Positions 47,701 through 56,685 are shown, counted from the first letter of the stretch. The stretch: 64,000 nucleotides of DNA from Zobellia barbeyronii (GCF_018603515.1 NZ_JACATN010000003.1:248001-312000), one strand, 5' to 3'. Translations and numbers: made by a program. Notes: generated from the letters alone by a model not told the origin.

Positions 47701-47950
47701 ATTCCACTCCCTTAATATTCGATATTAATTGTTCTAAAGGCTTAATCACCCGCGACTCTACTTCAGTAGGACTCGCACCAGGGTACCCCACAAAAATATC
47801 GGCCATAGGCACATCTATCTGAGGTTCTTCTTCTCTCGGAATCAAAAACGAACTGTATACCCCAATGACCATAAAAACAACCATTAACAACACTGTTAAC
47901 TTGCTACCTATGAACATTTTGGCAATTTTACCTGCTAATCCTTCTTTCAT
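44717..47950 (-). CDS. RND efflux pump inner-membrane permease
   Basis: A 1077-residue AcrB-type transporter with 12 expected membrane helices, two large periplasmic loops and conserved features: YPGASPTEVESRVIKPLE in the porter domain, GIVVDDSIIIAENMHRH in helix 4 (proton-relay Asp pair), and the mirrored IALAGIMVRNSVLLIDFI in helix 10. The IPREEEPQIDVP start is typical of HAE1-like pumps of Bacteroidetes rather than CusA-type metal pumps. It works with the MFP (48090) and TolC (49215) proteins. A 139-bp REP-like stretch separates it from the MFP gene, more than is usual in such operons. Confidence 0.93.
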   Translation of the reverse strand: MKEGLAGKIAKMFIGSKLTVLLMVVFMVIGVYSSFLIPREEEPQIDVPMADIFVGYPGASPTEVESRVIKPLEQLISNIKGVEYVYSTSMKEQGMVIVQFYVGEDIERSFVKLYNEINKHMDEMPQGVTFPLVKTRAIDDVPMLGLTLWSENYDGYQLSQMAQELESEIKKVNDVAVTHKIGNQDRQLRVVLDKDKLAASGLDFLSVSEMIKANNAQLSSGSFDKNDTEFLINTGSFLASVSDVENLVVGVQQNQPVYLKQIANIIDGPEIPQSYVSLGFGQASDKVTDYKSEYPAVTISVAKRKGADAMKIADVVISKVEYLRENLIPDDVHVEITRNYGETASHKVSELLLHLIGSIIAVTLVVMLAMGWRGGLVVFLSVPVTFALTLLSYYMLDYTLNRITLFALVFVTGIVVDDSIIIAENMHRHFKMKRLPFKQAALYAINEVGNPTILATFTVIASVLPMAFVSGLMGPYMAPMPIGASIAMILSLFVALTITPYLGFVFLREKDKKGEVVKLQKPLEETFIYRIYNKYERPLIENKSKRWLFLGVTFLLLIGSVMLFFTKSVAVKMLPFDNKNEFQIVIDMPEGTTLERTGVVTQEISQYLSTRPEVVNYQNYIGTSAPITFNGLVRHYDLRGGSNMADIQVNLIDKEERSAQSHDIARLLRPDIQKIAAKYNANVKLVEVPPGPPVLSTIVAEVYGPDYDEQIKVANSVQNILKNTDDVVDIDWMVEDDQTEYQFEIDKEKAMLYGVTPQQIAYTMNMALSNRAITNLYDENAIDQVGLVLALDEKEKSTISDISQLKIISKQGTMVPIADLVDITETISAKSINHKNQKRVVYVMADMAGELESPAYAILGMEEKLKEIALPKGYTINEMYLGQPEFEDNYTVKWDGEWQITLEVFRDLGIAFLGAIILIYILIVGWFQNFKAPIVMMVAIPLSLIGIVLGHWIMGAFFTATSFIGMIALAGIMVRNSVLLIDFINLRLEEGVPIKQAAIEAGAVRTIPILLTAGTVVIGAFVILFDPIFQGLAISLMGGTIVSTVLTLLVVPLVYYLIERKNYPETEMKEVEDKIED

Positions 47951-47959
47951 CGCTATTTA

Positions 47960-48080
47960 TATTATTTTGGGCGTTCGGGCGGGCTTTTCACTTCTACTCC
48001 TCATGCTATTTATCTGTATCCAGATCAAAAGCATTGTGGGGTATCCGTTGCACTCCCTAACGCAATCGCTCGTTATCTTC
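47960..48080. repeat. REP-like intergenic element inside the efflux operon
   Basis: The gap between the RND and MFP genes differs from nearby spacers. It is locally GC-rich (GGGCGTTCGGGCGGGC on the plus strand, about 47969-47984), with short inverted pieces such as ATCTG/CAGAT. On the minus strand it contains GGAGTGCAACGGATACCCC and GAAAAGCCCGCCCGAACGCC, which I recall as a kind of repetitive intergenic element in flavobacterial genomes. It has no coding features. The family assignment is from memory. Confidence 0.45.
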
Positions 48081-48089
48081 TCTATCTTT

Positions 48090-49175
48090 TTACTGTACGC
48101 TAACCTTTACCCCATTGAATAATTTTCCTTCAGAAGAAACAACGTATTGTTCCTCTTGAGACAATCCTGAAAGTACTTCCACCTTATCGCCAAAAACGCG
48201 TCCTAAACGTAACCAACGTAACAAAGCGGTACCGCTCTGGCTTATGGTATAAACACCGGTCAATTGGCCTTTTTCAACTAATGCTTCGGTAGGAATCATA
48301 ATGGCACTGGCATTTGCTTTTCGTTCAACAGGAAACTGAACCGTGGCATACATACCGGATAAAATCTTAGCATCAGAGGCATCCAACATCACCTTTACCA
48401 AGTATTGCCCGCCTGTATTCTTGGCAGAGCTGCTCACTTCTGTTACTTTACCTTTTACTGTTTTATGCAATGATTTTATAAGAACTGTTACTTCAGTATT
48501 AAGCTTGATATCCAAAATCTCTGATTCTGCTACCATAGTCAAAACTTGATGTTTTTCAGGAGACTCTACTTCCAACAATGGCATTCCCGGGTTGGCCATA
48601 TCGCCTGCGTTTATAAACTTGTTCGTTACCACTCCGGCAAAAGGAGCCCGAATATTGGCATACCCCATTTGAGCGTTCACTCCGTTTTTCATTTGTTTTG
48701 CACTTTCCAAACGCGCCTGAGCCATATTATAATTGGCCGTTATATCATCTAGCTCTTTTTGCGAAGCACTGTTCTCATTGAACAAATTTGTAAAACGTTG
48801 GTAATCCTTCTCCGCATTGGTAAAGGCTGCCGTTGCTTCTGTTATTCCTGCATTTACTTGTGCAAGCTTGGCGGAAACATCTGCATTGTTTACACTCAAT
48901 AATAATTGGCCGTTTTTTACCTTATCCCCTACTTTCACGTAAATCTTATCTACATACCCCATCATACGGGTGCTGATATTGGCACTTTTGGCCGCCTCAA
49001 TTTTACCACTAGACGTTACGAACGAATTCTCTGTATTCTCAGCTACCGTGCGCACTTGAACGGGAACCGCCGGGGAATTATCCACAACCGCTTTCTTTTC
49101 TGTTTCTCCACAGCTAGCCAATACAAGTGTCATTGTTAGAACTGCTGTTATTATGTAATTTCTATTTTTCATCAT
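48090..49175 (-). CDS. RND periplasmic adaptor (membrane fusion protein)
   Basis: A 361-residue lipoprotein (LASC, Cys22). It has the MFP order: barrel-sandwich half (SANISTRMMGYVDKIYVKVGDKVKNGQLLLSVNN), a coiled-coil hairpin (about 105-165, TEATAAFTNAEKDYQRFTNL onward), the second lipoyl half (MGYANIRAPFAGVVTNKFINAGD) and a beta-barrel with IPTEALVEKG. It links the RND permease to the TolC channel across the periplasm. It lies 39 bp after the TolC gene. Confidence 0.93.
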   Translation of the reverse strand: MMKNRNYIITAVLTMTLVLASCGETEKKAVVDNSPAVPVQVRTVAENTENSFVTSSGKIEAAKSANISTRMMGYVDKIYVKVGDKVKNGQLLLSVNNADVSAKLAQVNAGITEATAAFTNAEKDYQRFTNLFNENSASQKELDDITANYNMAQARLESAKQMKNGVNAQMGYANIRAPFAGVVTNKFINAGDMANPGMPLLEVESPEKHQVLTMVAESEILDIKLNTEVTVLIKSLHKTVKGKVTEVSSSAKNTGGQYLVKVMLDASDAKILSGMYATVQFPVERKANASAIMIPTEALVEKGQLTGVYTISQSGTALLRWLRLGRVFGDKVEVLSGLSQEEQYVVSSEGKLFNGVKVSVQ

Positions 49176-49214
49176 TTTAGAATTAAGTACTAGGTAAAAG
49201 TGTATCGTAGTTTA

Positions 49215-50519
49215 TTACTTGGTCAAGAATTGTACATATGCCATGGCATAGTTATGTTGAAAAATGGTGCTGTAATATTCCAGTTGTTTCTGGGCATATT
49301 GGGTTTCGGCCATTAATACATCGGTCGTTTTTTCCAATCCCTGTTGAAAGCGGTTGGTGCGTATGCGCAAAGATTCTTTGGACTGCTCTAGGGCAAGGGC
49401 CGTAAGCTCCAAGTTGTTCTTGGCATCTTGGAGCGAACGTTTGGCCCTATTCAGCTCTACCTGACTTTCAGCTGTATATTGCTCTAATTCTATTTTTGAT
49501 TTTTCGTATTCCGCTTTACTTTTTTGAGCTTTTCCGTAACGCTTGCCTCCTTCTAGAATATTCCATTTTAGCTCGGCCCCGAACAAATATCCGTTGGAAG
49601 CTCCTTGAAAAATTTCGTCATCGTGAAGTTCATAGGTCCCAAATGCATTTAACCTTGGCAAGAAGCTCATTTTATCTGCCTTGTGCATTTGTCCGTAAGC
49701 ATTACTTGCAGATGACATGGCTAGTATATCCGCTCTGTTTTCAGAAAGCTGGTGTACGGCCGCATCACTAATTGTAACCGTTAGTGAATCTGTGGGCTGT
49801 AAGATTGCGTAGGTTTTATCATCCATTAAAACCGATAAGTAATTAGATGCATTTTGAATATTACTCTTTGCATACTGCAACTGGTTCTGTATCTCACCTA
49901 CACGGACTTCTACGGCAAGAACATCTGATTTCTGTAGATATCCCTGTTTAAAACTATTGTCTGCAATACGTTTGTTTTCTACTGCGGCTTCTTTTGCTTT
50001 TTCTAAAACTTCTACCGTTTTATACGCCAACTGTAGCTGCATATATGCCTTTTCTATCTCCAGCGACATATATTCCTGAGTACGTTCTGACTGTAGCTTG
50101 GTGGCATTATACTTGGACTTGGCCGCCTTGCGTTGGTAGATGCCATCAAAATTAACCAGTGGTTGTTGTACCTCTATTCGCGTAGCGAAATCTTCAATTT
50201 GACTAGGATTGTTCAGTAAATCCGGAGCAAAATCACCTGAAGTCAAAATAGATTGATTTAACTTAGAACCAAATGCCATTAACGGGTTGGTAGTTGCTAT
50301 TCCCGTATGTGAAACTCCTATACTAGGCAACAAGGTGGCATTGGTCTGCCTATAATCTCCCAAAGCTGCCAAAACATCTTGTTCCGCCATTTTTAAGGTG
50401 TTGTTGTTTTCGTTTACCTTGGCAATGACCTCAGCTTTTGTAATCAGTAGTGTTTCCTGTGCTTCTGCAAAAAAGGAACCTCCCAGAAAAACCAATATCA
50501 AGAAAATATACTTCATCAT
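49215..50519 (-). CDS. TolC-family outer-membrane efflux protein
   Basis: A 434-residue protein with signal peptide (about 1-20) and two repeated long helical hairpins, seen in KAEVIAKVNENNNTLKMAEQDVLAALGDYRQ and the second-repeat ELKWNILEGGKRYGKAQKSKAEYEKSKIELEQY. It forms the outer-membrane duct of the RND system. It is first in the five-gene operon TolC-MFP-RND-DUF3240-DUF2892. No regulator is adjacent; the upstream 90 bp lead into the terminator of the DUF6132 gene. Confidence 0.92.
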   Translation of the reverse strand: MMKYIFLILVFLGGSFFAEAQETLLITKAEVIAKVNENNNTLKMAEQDVLAALGDYRQTNATLLPSIGVSHTGIATTNPLMAFGSKLNQSILTSGDFAPDLLNNPSQIEDFATRIEVQQPLVNFDGIYQRKAAKSKYNATKLQSERTQEYMSLEIEKAYMQLQLAYKTVEVLEKAKEAAVENKRIADNSFKQGYLQKSDVLAVEVRVGEIQNQLQYAKSNIQNASNYLSVLMDDKTYAILQPTDSLTVTISDAAVHQLSENRADILAMSSASNAYGQMHKADKMSFLPRLNAFGTYELHDDEIFQGASNGYLFGAELKWNILEGGKRYGKAQKSKAEYEKSKIELEQYTAESQVELNRAKRSLQDAKNNLELTALALEQSKESLRIRTNRFQQGLEKTTDVLMAETQYAQKQLEYYSTIFQHNYAMAYVQFLTK

Positions 50520-50613
50520 TAATTTATTTTCTACAAAATTACGGTCGCGTTCCTAGCTCCACAGTAACCATTGTTACCATTCAAAAAAGTATTGCATCGC
50601 TCATTCTACGGAA

Positions 50614-50648
50614 TAAAAAAAGGCCCCTCGTTTACCGAAGTGCCTTTC
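50614..50648 (-). terminator. Terminator after the DUF6132 gene
   Basis: On the minus strand AAAGGC and GCCTTT form the stem base, extended by CTTCG pairing with CGAGG (one wobble), and seven T residues follow. It ends transcription of the small gene at 50684 before the efflux operon. Confidence 0.75.
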
Positions 50649-50683
50649 GTTGACTTACCTATATTATTTAATTTCTAACTAAT

Positions 50684-50878
50684 TTATTTCTGAGGAGATT
50701 TCACAAACATATTAAATAACAACCCTCCCATAAGAGCTCCGTACAACGTACTGTTCAGTGGTTTGGAGGTGATAGCGCAAGTACCAGAAACACACCCAAT
50801 TTCTGAATAATACACATACCCGGCAATTGCTCCTACAGCTATACCAAGCATTGTAAGCCATACTGTTTTTCTTATCAT
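50684..50878 (-). CDS. DUF6132-like small membrane protein
   Basis: A 64-residue protein from ATG at 50878; the longer in-frame extension upstream is Cys/Trp/Arg-rich and unlikely to be translated. It has two hydrophobic helices (VWLTMLGIAVGAIAGYVYY; STLYGALMGGLLFNMFV) and a CVSGTC motif between them. This is the DUF6132 pattern. Such proteins appear near rhodaneses, SQR and thioredoxin-like genes; here the upstream neighbour at 51073 is an SQR-like flavoprotein. A redox or sulfur role is inference. Confidence 0.75.
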   Translation of the reverse strand: MIRKTVWLTMLGIAVGAIAGYVYYSEIGCVSGTCAITSKPLNSTLYGALMGGLLFNMFVKSPQK

Positions 50879-51072
50879 TATAATGTTGTTTTTCGGGTAC
50901 CACCATGGCCTCCGGCCACAACAATCAATATCTTTAAACTCAACCAAATGAACTTGAAGAATTGAATGATAGGATTCCTCATAATGAATCGTTTTGATTT
51001 TGATATTCTTTTCATCTTTTTCTATTTCAAATTAAACCACTTACCAATAATGAATAATCGCTGTCCTACTTT

Positions 51073-52527
51073 TTACTCAGGAATGAGCCACCAAAACGGC
51101 TTCATTTTGGCCTTATACATAAAGGCATAATGCAATGCCAGTTTTAACCAGTGGCCAGCTAAACCAATTTCACCAAAGGTCTTGCCCAATTTTCTACCAT
51201 GAGTTTCTGGATATTTTATAAAATCGGGAACAATAGGGAATGTGGTAATGCTAATTCCGCTTCCTTGTGTCATGCCATAACCTGCAGAAGCAATACATGC
51301 TGCGCCCATATTACCCATAGATCCTTTGTGCTGTAATTCTTTTTTCCCTTTAATGACATCTATAATATTATCTGCAACCAACTTGGCCGTAATTCCCGAT
51401 GGCATTCCCGTACGTGGCGGTGCCGGCGAAATAGCTGTTCCGTTTTTACTTACCCTTGGTTTAGAAATGGCGTGTGGAGGTGCAAAGGCAATACCTGGCG
51501 CGAATATGTTTTTATATGACGGATTCTGATACGTTTCTGGCCAATCTTGCACGCTCCAATTTTCATAGGGTTTTGGCCTGTAATCTGCATCTACCAGCAT
51601 AAAGCCTTTAAAAAGCTTATCTGTTATCTCTTCATTATTTTTATCGTAAGCCTTGAACCCATGCCCTGAAAAAGCAGGAATGAGCATTGCAAAATCATAG
51701 GTTTCCGATTTTTGCTCGCCCTCCAAATTTTCATAATGGGCTATACCGTCTTCTATTTTATTTACTCCGGCACCTAGAATCCATTTTATGCCTCGGTCTT
51801 CAAAAACCATTTCAACCAATTCACTAGACTTCATAATGTTACTGCCGTAGCTAAGCAGAACGCCATCCATACCAAAATCTCCCAATTGATATTCGTTAGA
51901 AATCCAGGTAACTTCAGCCATATCTCGCACATTATGTCTGTGAAGTTCTTTCTCTACATTTAAAATATACTCAAAAGCAGCCCCTTGGCAGGTTGCCTTG
52001 GCATGACCTGTACCTATTAGAATTTTTACTTTTTCACCCTTCTTCATTCTTTCAATGAGGGCATCCAATCCTTGCCATGCATGTTCCGCATGGGTATAGG
52101 TACATACAGAATAGGTCTTATTGGTTGCGGGCATAAGCCCTTCCGTTTGGTCAAAAGCCAATTTTGGACCAGTAGCATTAATCAAATAGTCGTAGGTTAC
52201 TTTTTCCGTTCTGCCTTTTTCTTCCTCAAGAACATACTGCACGTTTACATAAGGTTTTGAGATTTCAGTATCCCCTTCTGGGTGAAAGGTTGTCACCTTG
52301 GCCCTTTTAAAGTCAATCCCTTTTTTCTTATATAATGGTGTTAGGGGAAAAAGAATATCTTCCGACTTCATCCTTCCCACACCTACCCATATATTAGAAG
52401 GTATCCATTGGTAATTTCCGTTTGGGGAAACAACGACTACTTCATGTTCTTTTGATAATTTTCTCCTTAGGTGAGTGGCGGCCACGTGACCTGCAATTCC
52501 AGCTCCTAGTATAACTATTTTAGACAT
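51073..52527 (-). CDS. FAD-dependent oxidoreductase, sulfide:quinone reductase-like
   Basis: About 484 residues from ATG at 52527, which places the FAD-binding IVILGAGIAGHVAATHL at the N-terminus. The second dinucleotide motif is ILIGTGHAKATCQGAAFEY, carrying a Cys that could be redox-active; further Cys lies in GAACIASAGYG. NYQWIPSNIWVGVG is typical of SQR/type II NADH dehydrogenase-like proteins, and the C-terminal LKLALHYAFMYKAKMKPFWW would dip into the membrane. It probably oxidises sulfide to polysulfide with quinone as acceptor. The exact SQR type is not determined. Confidence 0.8.
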   Translation of the reverse strand: MSKIVILGAGIAGHVAATHLRRKLSKEHEVVVVSPNGNYQWIPSNIWVGVGRMKSEDILFPLTPLYKKKGIDFKRAKVTTFHPEGDTEISKPYVNVQYVLEEEKGRTEKVTYDYLINATGPKLAFDQTEGLMPATNKTYSVCTYTHAEHAWQGLDALIERMKKGEKVKILIGTGHAKATCQGAAFEYILNVEKELHRHNVRDMAEVTWISNEYQLGDFGMDGVLLSYGSNIMKSSELVEMVFEDRGIKWILGAGVNKIEDGIAHYENLEGEQKSETYDFAMLIPAFSGHGFKAYDKNNEEITDKLFKGFMLVDADYRPKPYENWSVQDWPETYQNPSYKNIFAPGIAFAPPHAISKPRVSKNGTAISPAPPRTGMPSGITAKLVADNIIDVIKGKKELQHKGSMGNMGAACIASAGYGMTQGSGISITTFPIVPDFIKYPETHGRKLGKTFGEIGLAGHWLKLALHYAFMYKAKMKPFWWLIPE

Positions 52528-52728
52528 TTTGTTTGGATTTTTGGTATGAAGTTCATTCCTAAAAAACAACAACCAACCTGATTATTATTGACTAAGAACC
52601 AACAACACTAACACTGTAAATTTCAGTATTTAACAAAGCGCTCACAGCTACTTTTGTTACAGAAACAACCTGCTCAGAAGAAAAATAATTGTGTAAACGA
52701 ATATTGACGGGTTTGTTGCAAATAGTTT
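52528..52728. other. Intergenic sequence with no recognised feature
   Basis: Between the SQR-like gene and repeat copy A. It is AT-rich, with the likely promoter of the leftward SQR gene, but no motif was strong enough to name. TTTGTTGC (52712-52719) is the reverse complement of the GCAACAAA tags found after genes at 57.2 and 57.9 kb. Confidence 0.3.
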
Positions 52729-52885
52729 ATAAATAATACGGTATTCTGTAAGAAGTAGGTGACATGATTATTTATATTGCAGTTATAGTCTAAACATGGG
52801 TAGACTCAACAGAGTGGTTTTATACCCTAGTATTGAGAGGTATGTACTAGGGTACATATACAATTGTTACAAAACAATAAAAAAA
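52729..52885 (+). repeat. ~150-bp intergenic repeat, copy A
   Basis: First of three homologous copies. The cores TTCTGTAAGAA (52744-52754) and ATTTATATTGCAG (52770-52782) have starts 26 bp apart, exactly as in copies B and C. A 10-bp perfect inverted repeat (TACCCTAGTA at 52823-52832, TACTAGGGTA at 52845-52854) follows, and the copy ends with TTGTTACAAAACAATAAA. The following gene is 250 bp away, so this copy may be a remnant without its own short ORF. Confidence 0.85.
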
Positions 52886-53134
52886 GCACTAGTAAGATAA
52901 AAAAGTTCATTAGCTAGATTGCAAAATGTAGACTAACTAACAAAGCTCAATCAGATTATAAACGAGTTCAAATTTTTACAATACTAGAGTTAAAGAAAAT
53001 GTAGACGCGTTTTGTACCGCTTGGATTGATAAAACAAGATTAACAGTAACAGATACTATTACTTCCTAAAAAGAGTTTTACTTTTTATATAAGGTCTAAT
53101 TTTAGGATGATTATACAGTAAAAATAATTGATAA
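52886..53134. other. Leader of the orphan sensor kinase gene
   Basis: AT-rich sequence between repeat copy A and the kinase start. No clear -7/-33 pair, hairpin or gene fragment was seen. Confidence 0.3.
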
Positions 53135-56100
53135 ATGCAACGTTTCCCCACTAGGGTGCTCTTAACCTCGGTATTATATATCCTTATGATACTGGGCCTT
53201 AATGCGCAATCTAGTAATCAATTTTTAGAAAAAATTGGACTTGAAAATGGGCTTTCATCTAATTATCCTACATGCATTATTGAAGACTCCAAAGGATTCA
53301 TTTGGGCTGGCTCCAATAACGGATTGAACCGATACGATGGGTATCAATCTAAAGTATTTAAGTATGACCCAAACAATAGTAACACCATCTCAGAAAATTG
53401 GATTACTGCTCTATTAGAAGATTCTAATGGAAATATATGGATTGGAACAGAAGGTGGTGGACTAAACCTTTATAATACCACTACAGACGTTATAACGAGA
53501 TTTACCCATAGAAAAAATGATTCAACTTCTATTAGCAGTAACACGGTACATAGAATATACGAGGATAGTACATTAAGACTTTGGGTAGCTACAAATAGTG
53601 GTTTGAATTTACTAAATCGCTCCAAAGGCACCTTTAAACGCTGGATACAACCCAATGAATGCGAAAATTGTGAGTTCTCCGTAAAAGCTATAACTGAAGA
53701 TCAAAAGGGAAATCTTTGGATTGGAGACGAGTTTCAAGGGCTTTACTACTTTACTCCCTCCAGTGGTAAATTCACCAAACCTCATTTAAACAATACCAAT
53801 GAAAATGTACTTCCTTCAGAATTTATAAATGATCTATATTTCTCTAAAGGCAATTTATGGGTAGGTACTGACAATGGATTAGCCATATTAAACACACTAA
53901 CTACTCCATTTAAAAAAGTGGCATTAGATCCTGAACGTAAAAGTGCTCTTAATGGCATGTATATATGGAAAATTTACAATGACAATAATGGGAGTATTTG
54001 GTTATGTACAAATGGTAGCGGTTTAATAAATTATAATAGAAAGACACACGAGATAACTGTTTATAAGGCAGATGGCAACTCTGCTTACAAAATAGGTAGT
54101 AATTCCATAGAAGATGTACTTGTAGATACATCCAGAAACATTTGGATGGCAACCACAGGAAACGGATTGAATAAATTCAATTTGAAAAACCTGAACTTTC
54201 ATCATTGGGAAAAAGACAACGACAACAGCAATTCATTGGTTGATAACAGTGTCCGAGCAATGTTGCAGGATAAAGACGGTACGATATGGGTAGGAACTAA
54301 CAATGGGTTAAGCGGATTCAATCCAACATCTCATCTATTTAAAAATTATAAAAAGGATTTTAATTATAGAGCTGATGTCAATACTCCAAAAATCCGTTTT
54401 ATACTTCGTTCCAAAAGCAATGACTTATGGATAGGCTCACAAAGTGGTGGACTCTATAAATACAATCCAAAGCAAGATCGGTTCATCTTAGAATTAGATT
54501 TTATAAATAATCCAATAGCAACTAAAATAGGACACATTCAAACCTTATATGAGGTAGAAGATGGTGTACTGTTAATTGGAACCGTAGGAGCTGGCTTAGT
54601 TACCTACAATACTATTACAGGCGAAACCAAGCATATATACTCACAAGACAATCCCAATAACATCATATTTAGCTTAGATGCAAAATGCATGTTAACAGCT
54701 TCTGAATCTGAAATATGGATAGGTACTGACATAGGTTTGCTCTTGCTTAATACCAATACTTTAGAGTTTAAATTATGGGAATATAAAGAAGGTTGTGACA
54801 ACTGTATTGTTGGAAATAAAATTCGTTCCTTATACCGTGACAGGAACAATAGATTGTGGATTGGAACCAGAAGTGGCTTAGCCATATTTGATCCTAAATC
54901 CGAAAAATTTGAGCAATACGGAATAGATGATGGTCTACCAAGTGATATCATATTTGGTATTCTACCAGGTATTGACGGTAATATTTGGCTAACAACTCCC
55001 AATGGGTTGTCAAAAACAAACCCTCTAAATATAGAATTCAAAAATATTACAGTACCCGGAAACAATATTCTAGACATGGGAGCCCATGCACAGGGGTTAG
55101 ACGGAAATTTACTCATAGGAGGTACATCTGGGTTTACGGTTTTCAACCCTAACGACATAAAAAGTAACCCGCACATTCCTAATGTAGTTTTTACAGATGT
55201 TAAGGTTAACAATGAATCCATATCGTTCGATAAGAATATTTCCGAATTGGACTCCATAGATTTATCCTATGACCAAAACAATTTAACCTTTGAATTTTCT
55301 GCTTTAGAATTCACAAATTCCCAAATTAATAAATACAAATACAAATTAGAAGGGTTTAATGATAGTTGGGTTGAATATGGTAGTAAACACGATTTAAATT
55401 TTACAAATTTAGACCCAAAAACATACGTATTAAAAATTAAAGGCTCCAATGATGAAGGTGTGTGGAATGAGCAAGAAACGTCACTAACTATTTACATAAA
55501 ACCACCTTTTTGGAAAACACTGTGGTTTAGAATCCTTAGTATTTTACTAATTATTGGGTCTCTTTTTACTTTCTATTATTTACGGATCAATAGATTGAAA
55601 AAAACGGAAGCCATGCTTCAAAAAGAGGTCTCTAAACAAACAAAAGAACTGGTAGAGAACAACAAAAAGTTAGAGGAACTAGATAGAGAAAAGGATGGTA
55701 TCATTGGGATTATGGCTCATGACCTCAGAGGCCCTCTTAATAATATTCAAGGTCTTAGTCAGCTTTTAGAAAGTAATGAGAACTTAAATGAAGAACAAAA
55801 AACATACATTGGGTACATTAATAAATCTGTAAAAAGTGGTAATAGCCTAATCACAGATTTGCTCTTTATGAGTAATGTTAATCACCCAGAAAAAACAATT
55901 GAATTAAAAGACATTGAGCTTTCTGAATTTATAGAAGAATGGGGAAAAAGCTATATAACCAGGTTAGATAAAAAAGGTCAAGAACTAAGAACGTTTATTG
56001 ACAAAAAGCCTCTCATAATTCATACGGACCAAAAATTGGTGACCCGTATTTTTGATAATTTAATGACCAACGCAATTAAGTTTTCAAACAAAGGAAATAA

Positions 56101-56368
56101 AATTGATTTATCCGTAAACTCCAGTAACGACCTAATAATTATTTCCTTCAAAGATTACGGCCCTGGTATGTCTGAAGCTGATAAAAATAAAGCATTTAAA
56201 ATGTTTCAAAAACTCTCTGCACGACCAACGGATGGGGAAAGTTCCCATGGGTTGGGCTTAGCTATTGTTAAAACACTGGTTGAAAAGCTAGAAGGGTCTA
56301 TTACAATTAAAAGCGAACTGAGGAAAGGCACTGAGTTTATTCTCAGTTTACCTAAAGGGAAGATATAA
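53135..56368 (+). CDS. Orphan two-component-propeller sensor histidine kinase
   Basis: A 1077-residue membrane sensor with signal peptide (about 1-24), about a dozen propeller repeats of the form NIWIGTxxGGLN (about 30-690), a Y_Y_Y domain (LSYDQNNLTFEFSALEF), one membrane helix (LWFRILSILLIIGSLFTFYYL), a short coiled coil, HisKA (GIMAHDLRGPLNNIQGLSQLL) and HATPase (NLMTNAIKFSNKG; SHGLGLAIVKTLVEKLEG). Unlike the HTCS at 36881 it has no receiver or DNA-binding domain, and no response regulator is adjacent. It lies between repeat copies A and B. Ligand and partner are unknown. Confidence 0.9.
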   Translation: MQRFPTRVLLTSVLYILMILGLNAQSSNQFLEKIGLENGLSSNYPTCIIEDSKGFIWAGSNNGLNRYDGYQSKVFKYDPNNSNTISENWITALLEDSNGNIWIGTEGGGLNLYNTTTDVITRFTHRKNDSTSISSNTVHRIYEDSTLRLWVATNSGLNLLNRSKGTFKRWIQPNECENCEFSVKAITEDQKGNLWIGDEFQGLYYFTPSSGKFTKPHLNNTNENVLPSEFINDLYFSKGNLWVGTDNGLAILNTLTTPFKKVALDPERKSALNGMYIWKIYNDNNGSIWLCTNGSGLINYNRKTHEITVYKADGNSAYKIGSNSIEDVLVDTSRNIWMATTGNGLNKFNLKNLNFHHWEKDNDNSNSLVDNSVRAMLQDKDGTIWVGTNNGLSGFNPTSHLFKNYKKDFNYRADVNTPKIRFILRSKSNDLWIGSQSGGLYKYNPKQDRFILELDFINNPIATKIGHIQTLYEVEDGVLLIGTVGAGLVTYNTITGETKHIYSQDNPNNIIFSLDAKCMLTASESEIWIGTDIGLLLLNTNTLEFKLWEYKEGCDNCIVGNKIRSLYRDRNNRLWIGTRSGLAIFDPKSEKFEQYGIDDGLPSDIIFGILPGIDGNIWLTTPNGLSKTNPLNIEFKNITVPGNNILDMGAHAQGLDGNLLIGGTSGFTVFNPNDIKSNPHIPNVVFTDVKVNNESISFDKNISELDSIDLSYDQNNLTFEFSALEFTNSQINKYKYKLEGFNDSWVEYGSKHDLNFTNLDPKTYVLKIKGSNDEGVWNEQETSLTIYIKPPFWKTLWFRILSILLIIGSLFTFYYLRINRLKKTEAMLQKEVSKQTKELVENNKKLEELDREKDGIIGIMAHDLRGPLNNIQGLSQLLESNENLNEEQKTYIGYINKSVKSGNSLITDLLFMSNVNHPEKTIELKDIELSEFIEEWGKSYITRLDKKGQELRTFIDKKPLIIHTDQKLVTRIFDNLMTNAIKFSNKGNKIDLSVNSSNDLIIISFKDYGPGMSEADKNKAFKMFQKLSARPTDGESSHGLGLAIVKTLVEKLEGSITIKSELRKGTEFILSLPKGKI

Positions 56369-56529
56369 TCTAATCTTCTATTGCCAATTACAACTACTAC
56401 AATTTTATAACTCTTGGGCTGTGACAGCTCATTTGAGAGATTCTCTCTTTAAAGTTGACTACTAGTATATGCGTAAATAAAACACACGGTTTAACTCCGT
56501 AATCTTCTTATTCAAAAAACACCCCTTCA

Positions 56530-56685
56530 TTAAATAATACAGTATTCTGTAAGAATCAGACGACATGATTATTTATATTGCAGCTATAATACCGATTTAA
56601 ACAGGCTAAAAAGCGCCATGGTTACCCTCATATTTAGATAGATGTGTGCTTGTGGACATATACAAGCACTGTTAAACAAAATAAA
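56530..56685 (+). repeat. ~150-bp intergenic repeat, copy B
   Basis: TTCTGTAAGAA at 56545-56555 and ATTTATATTGCAG at 56571-56583, again 26 bp start to start. An 8-bp perfect hairpin (GTGCTTGT at 56646-56653, ACAAGCAC at 56662-56669) sits near its end, followed by GTTAAAC and the ATG of the next gene. The 160 bp before it (56369-56529) hold only small palindromes such as GAGAGATTCTCTC. Confidence 0.85.

Noticed and set aside
54604-55257. 217-codon minus-strand frame opposite the sensor kinase
   Set aside because: It overlaps conserved propeller repeats on the other strand and shows no domain or signal.
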